A stretch of 64,000 nucleotides of DNA from Teratosphaeria epicoccoides (Eukaryota > Ascomycota > Dothideomycetes > Mycosphaerellales > Teratosphaeriaceae): contig JADDMT010000039.1 in assembly GCA_021401465.1 (NCBI GenBank), forward strand, positions 186,001 through 250,000, read 5' to 3'. The position numbers were made by a program, and so were the translations under genes. The notes under the pieces were generated by a model, which was not told the origin of the DNA, did no database searches, and saw only the letters and a list, made by a program, of their open reading frames with translations. Below are positions 61,875-64,000 of the stretch, in pieces (within the stretch, counting starts at the first letter, position 1; each line of letters starts with the position of its first letter).

Positions 61875-64000
61875 CTATGGATGTCCATTCGGCTGCGGAG
61901 TTCCACTCGCAGCTCTAGCAGCAATAGGTTGTGGTGGAGGGCGCTGGAAGCCGTTGACAGGCGTTTGCGGCTGGGAAGGAAAAGTGGGTGTGGCTCTGCC
62001 ACTACCTGTACCCGGTTGCTGGCCAGCGTAGGCGTAGGTAGGACGGGGCTGCACGTTCTGCGGCTGGTTGAAGCTGGGCTTGGCAGCGACGTTCGCGGGC
62101 GACACGGTTCGATTGATTTGTGACGCACCCATCTGATAGGCGACAGCATTTGCTGCATGTGCATCTGGACGCTGTTGCTGGAACTGCTGAAGAGGCTGTG
62201 AAGGGGCGTAGTTCGAGCGGCCTTGATTCTGTGGGGTCTGACTGTACTGCTGGTTGTAACCACCGTAACCTGTTGGAGCCTGTCCGGGCTGGGTCATGGC
62301 TGACCGCTGGTAGTATTGCTGACCATTTGACTGGCCATAGGATTGCTGCGGTACACCTGGCCGTGTGTACTGATTGGGCTGTTGCCCGTAACCTCCTCGC
62401 GGTGCTGCAGAGGGCGTCCCATACTGTGAATGGCCGCTCGTTGAGCGATTGTACGCTGGCGCAGTGCCTGGAGCTCTTGTTGCTCCGTACTGTGCTCCTT
62501 GACCATACCGCGTGTTGGCAGCTTGGCCAATGGCCGGCGTACGCTGAGCTGTAGTGTTGTAATGCTGACCCGAATTTGCAGAATTGCCACGCGTGAGAGT
62601 TGCAATACCAGCAGCCGTCTGCGCGGCCGTGTACTTAGCGAGACGCGCGACCTGGTCCTCTTCGAGGGTGCCCTTGATGTCTTTCTGCTCGAGAGGGATG
62701 GTGTGGGTGACACCAAGTTCCGCGAGCTGATCGCCGTCAAGCTTAGCGACTGCGTAAGGTGGTAACTTCAGAATCAGGTATGTAAGCTCCCGACGGAGAG
62801 CGTGGTACGTTAACGTCTCATCCTCAGCCGGCTCATCAGGCTTGCCGATCTTGGACGCAAGCTGCGGCGCAGGCGAAAGCGAAGTTCGGGACGTGGGATT
62901 GGTAGGCGCGAGAGTAGAGTTGCGAATGCGCTGATGAGAGGCAAGAGTCTCCAAGAGCTCGGCTGTCTCGCGAAGCACTTGCTCAACGTCAGTCTTGGAC
63001 GTCACCTGCTCGACAACGCTCTCCCCAAGCTCCATGAGATCATTGACGACTCGTGCGAATTCCTCCTCTGTGGCTGGCAGCTCTTTCGCAGCTGGGACGT
63101 TTGAGGAAGTGGAAAGTGGCTCATCAAGAAGAGCGGGATCAATGGCGAAGACTTCATTGAACCGCTGCTCGCCGACTCTGTCATACCATATGTCTGCCCT
63201 TGCCTGCACTGGAATCATGGATTTGGCATTGTCGTATGCGGGTGCGAAGCTCGAATATGCTCGCCGAAATAGCGCCTCCTCTTGCTGCACTTGCTCTGCA
63301 AGCTGTATCTGAGTCGCTTGTTCCTTGCTGCCATCAGCCCCACTACTCAACGCACGCTCTCGCTGCTTTCGCTTCTCCCTAACCGAAGCAGCGTCCTGAG
63401 CTGAATCCGCGCCGCCGTAGCCAAGCCACACGCCTTGAGTGAGGGGCTGAACTGTATAGCCACCCTTCTTGGACCCGCGATGTACGCATTCCCTGAACTC
63501 CCATCTAATGGTCGTGTCGCGCGTGGAAGAACGCTTCTGTGAATTTGGTGGGGGCAATGAAGGCACAGCGTACGGGGGCGGAAAGGCTTCTGCGAATGTG
63601 GGTGCTTTCTTCCCATCTGCTGGTGCAGACACAATTCTCGTAGCCGCAAGACCACTGGGCAATGGCATCTCGTCCACGAGCAGCTCAGACCTGATGGATC
63701 GGGAGGCACCAGCGGTGGTTGAGCGGTCTTGCATTGAGGAGAACAGCTGCTTCGGCGTGGGAGCATTTCCAAAGAGCGTCAGCACCCAGCTGCCACTCTG
63801 TCTTTTTTCTGCTGTGCCGTTGATCTCGGACTCTTTTTTGATCTTAGCCTCGCTCTTGACAGGCCCGTGCTGAGCCTCCCTCTCTATGATGTCCTTGATC
63901 AACTGCTCGAATGCCTTAGCACGTTGGATCTGCTTGAGCTCCTCCACCGGAACACGCCCGACATGCTGACCCTCCTTGCTCTTAGCATCCTCGCGCACTG
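61875..64000 (-). CDS. Q/G/P-rich nuclear-type protein, 5' end beyond window
   Basis: An open frame of over 700 codons runs off the right edge; no ATG starts it within the window, so the N-terminus is missing. The N-terminal half has ordered-looking segments: QRAKAFEQLIKDIIERE, SWVLTLFGNAPTPKQLFSS, KAPTFAEAFPPPYAVPSLPPP, GVWLGYGG, and IWYDRVGEQRFNEVFAIDPALL. A helical part follows (about 380-470). The C-terminal 230 residues are rich in Gln, Gly, Tyr and Pro, as in transcription or chromatin-remodelling subunits. I do not recognise the family with certainty. The GATA finger lying beyond the stop suggests a DNA- or chromatin-associated role. Confidence 0.75.
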   Translation of the reverse strand, partial: VREDAKSKEGQHVGRVPVEELKQIQRAKAFEQLIKDIIEREAQHGPVKSEAKIKKESEINGTAEKRQSGSWVLTLFGNAPTPKQLFSSMQDRSTTAGASRSIRSELLVDEMPLPSGLAATRIVSAPADGKKAPTFAEAFPPPYAVPSLPPPNSQKRSSTRDTTIRWEFRECVHRGSKKGGYTVQPLTQGVWLGYGGADSAQDAASVREKRKQRERALSSGADGSKEQATQIQLAEQVQQEEALFRRAYSSFAPAYDNAKSMIPVQARADIWYDRVGEQRFNEVFAIDPALLDEPLSTSSNVPAAKELPATEEEFARVVNDLMELGESVVEQVTSKTDVEQVLRETAELLETLASHQRIRNSTLAPTNPTSRTSLSPAPQLASKIGKPDEPAEDETLTYHALRRELTYLILKLPPYAVAKLDGDQLAELGVTHTIPLEQKDIKGTLEEDQVARLAKYTAAQTAAGIATLTRGNSANSGQHYNTTAQRTPAIGQAANTRYGQGAQYGATRAPGTAPAYNRSTSGHSQYGTPSAAPRGGYGQQPNQYTRPGVPQQSYGQSNGQQYYQRSAMTQPGQAPTGYGGYNQQYSQTPQNQGRSNYAPSQPLQQFQQQRPDAHAANAVAYQMGASQINRTVSPANVAAKPSFNQPQNVQPRPTYAYAGQQPGTGSGRATPTFPSQPQTPVNGFQRPPPQPIAARAASGTPQPNGHP

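Noticed and set aside
61875..61877. programmed stop-codon read-through as the preferred reading of the GATA finger
   Set aside because: The TAG is followed by GAG, not by a known read-through-promoting context such as the CTA after TGA. Splicing is the simpler explanation, so read-through is kept only as an alternative.
1..64000. CRISPR arrays, phage or bacterial-type defence genes, intact transposons, tRNA or rRNA genes
   Set aside because: No spaced identical repeats, transposase or reverse-transcriptase motifs, or convincing T-arm sequences were found on either strand by eye; a dedicated tRNA and repeat scan would be needed to exclude them fully.

Overview
The window looks like nuclear DNA of a filamentous ascomycete (Pezizomycotina), most likely a dothideomycete. 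The genes are dense, sit on both strands and carry short GT-AG introns, mostly 50-80 bp. Their products are typical of filamentous fungi: complex I NUO40, RPN9, VPS41, an FMP25/RCC1L homologue, a WSC-domain protein and a GPI-anchored Ser/Ala-rich protein. No rRNA, tRNA, CRISPR array, phage gene or intact transposon was seen. The lineage call is an inference from gene content; no search was possible.

Layout. 0-9 kb: a decayed F-box-like fragment, a four-helix membrane protein with a duplicated coiled coil, an unknown CxxC protein, a 19-bp tandem repeat and an Mpv17/PMP22-family gene. 9.5-19 kb (all plus strand): a SprT-like/BTB-like protein with an altered metalloprotease motif, a JMJD7-like hydroxylase, an arylsulfotransferase-like membrane protein and a secreted FAD oxidase. 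19-25.5 kb (all minus strand): a YqfO/CutA-like protein, an AMMECR1-domain protein, a 2H cyclic phosphodiesterase and a WSC wall-sensor-like protein. 27-34 kb: an amidoligase, a HAD 'Swiss Army Knife' protein with an RGG tail and a divergent FMP25. 34.7-44.5 kb: a membrane-anchored GH43 protein, NUO40 divergent from RPN9, an SPX-RING protein ending in a CaaX box, a glutathione transferase and a relic of an MFS transporter. 44.9-53.2 kb: an RMND1/Mrx10-type mitochondrial protein divergent from VPS41, an unknown acidic protein and a mitochondrial enoyl-CoA hydratase. 53.5-64 kb: a six-exon RNase T2, a small unknown gene, a GPI-anchored protein, a 3-kb gene-poor interval with degenerate repeats, and a Q/G/P-rich protein cut by the window end. 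An intact GATA zinc finger lies in the frame of this last gene but beyond a TAG codon.

Most genes are unrelated housekeeping or surface functions with no operon-like logic. Three compact divergent promoters stand out: 31996-32132, 38721-39140 and 46285-46478. The observations most worth a second look are the GATA finger behind an in-frame stop, the CaaX box and odd RING of the SPX protein, the HQMIH motif in the SprT-like protein, the eukaryotic amidoligase, and the field of TCAA-rich degenerate repeats around the RNase T2 locus.
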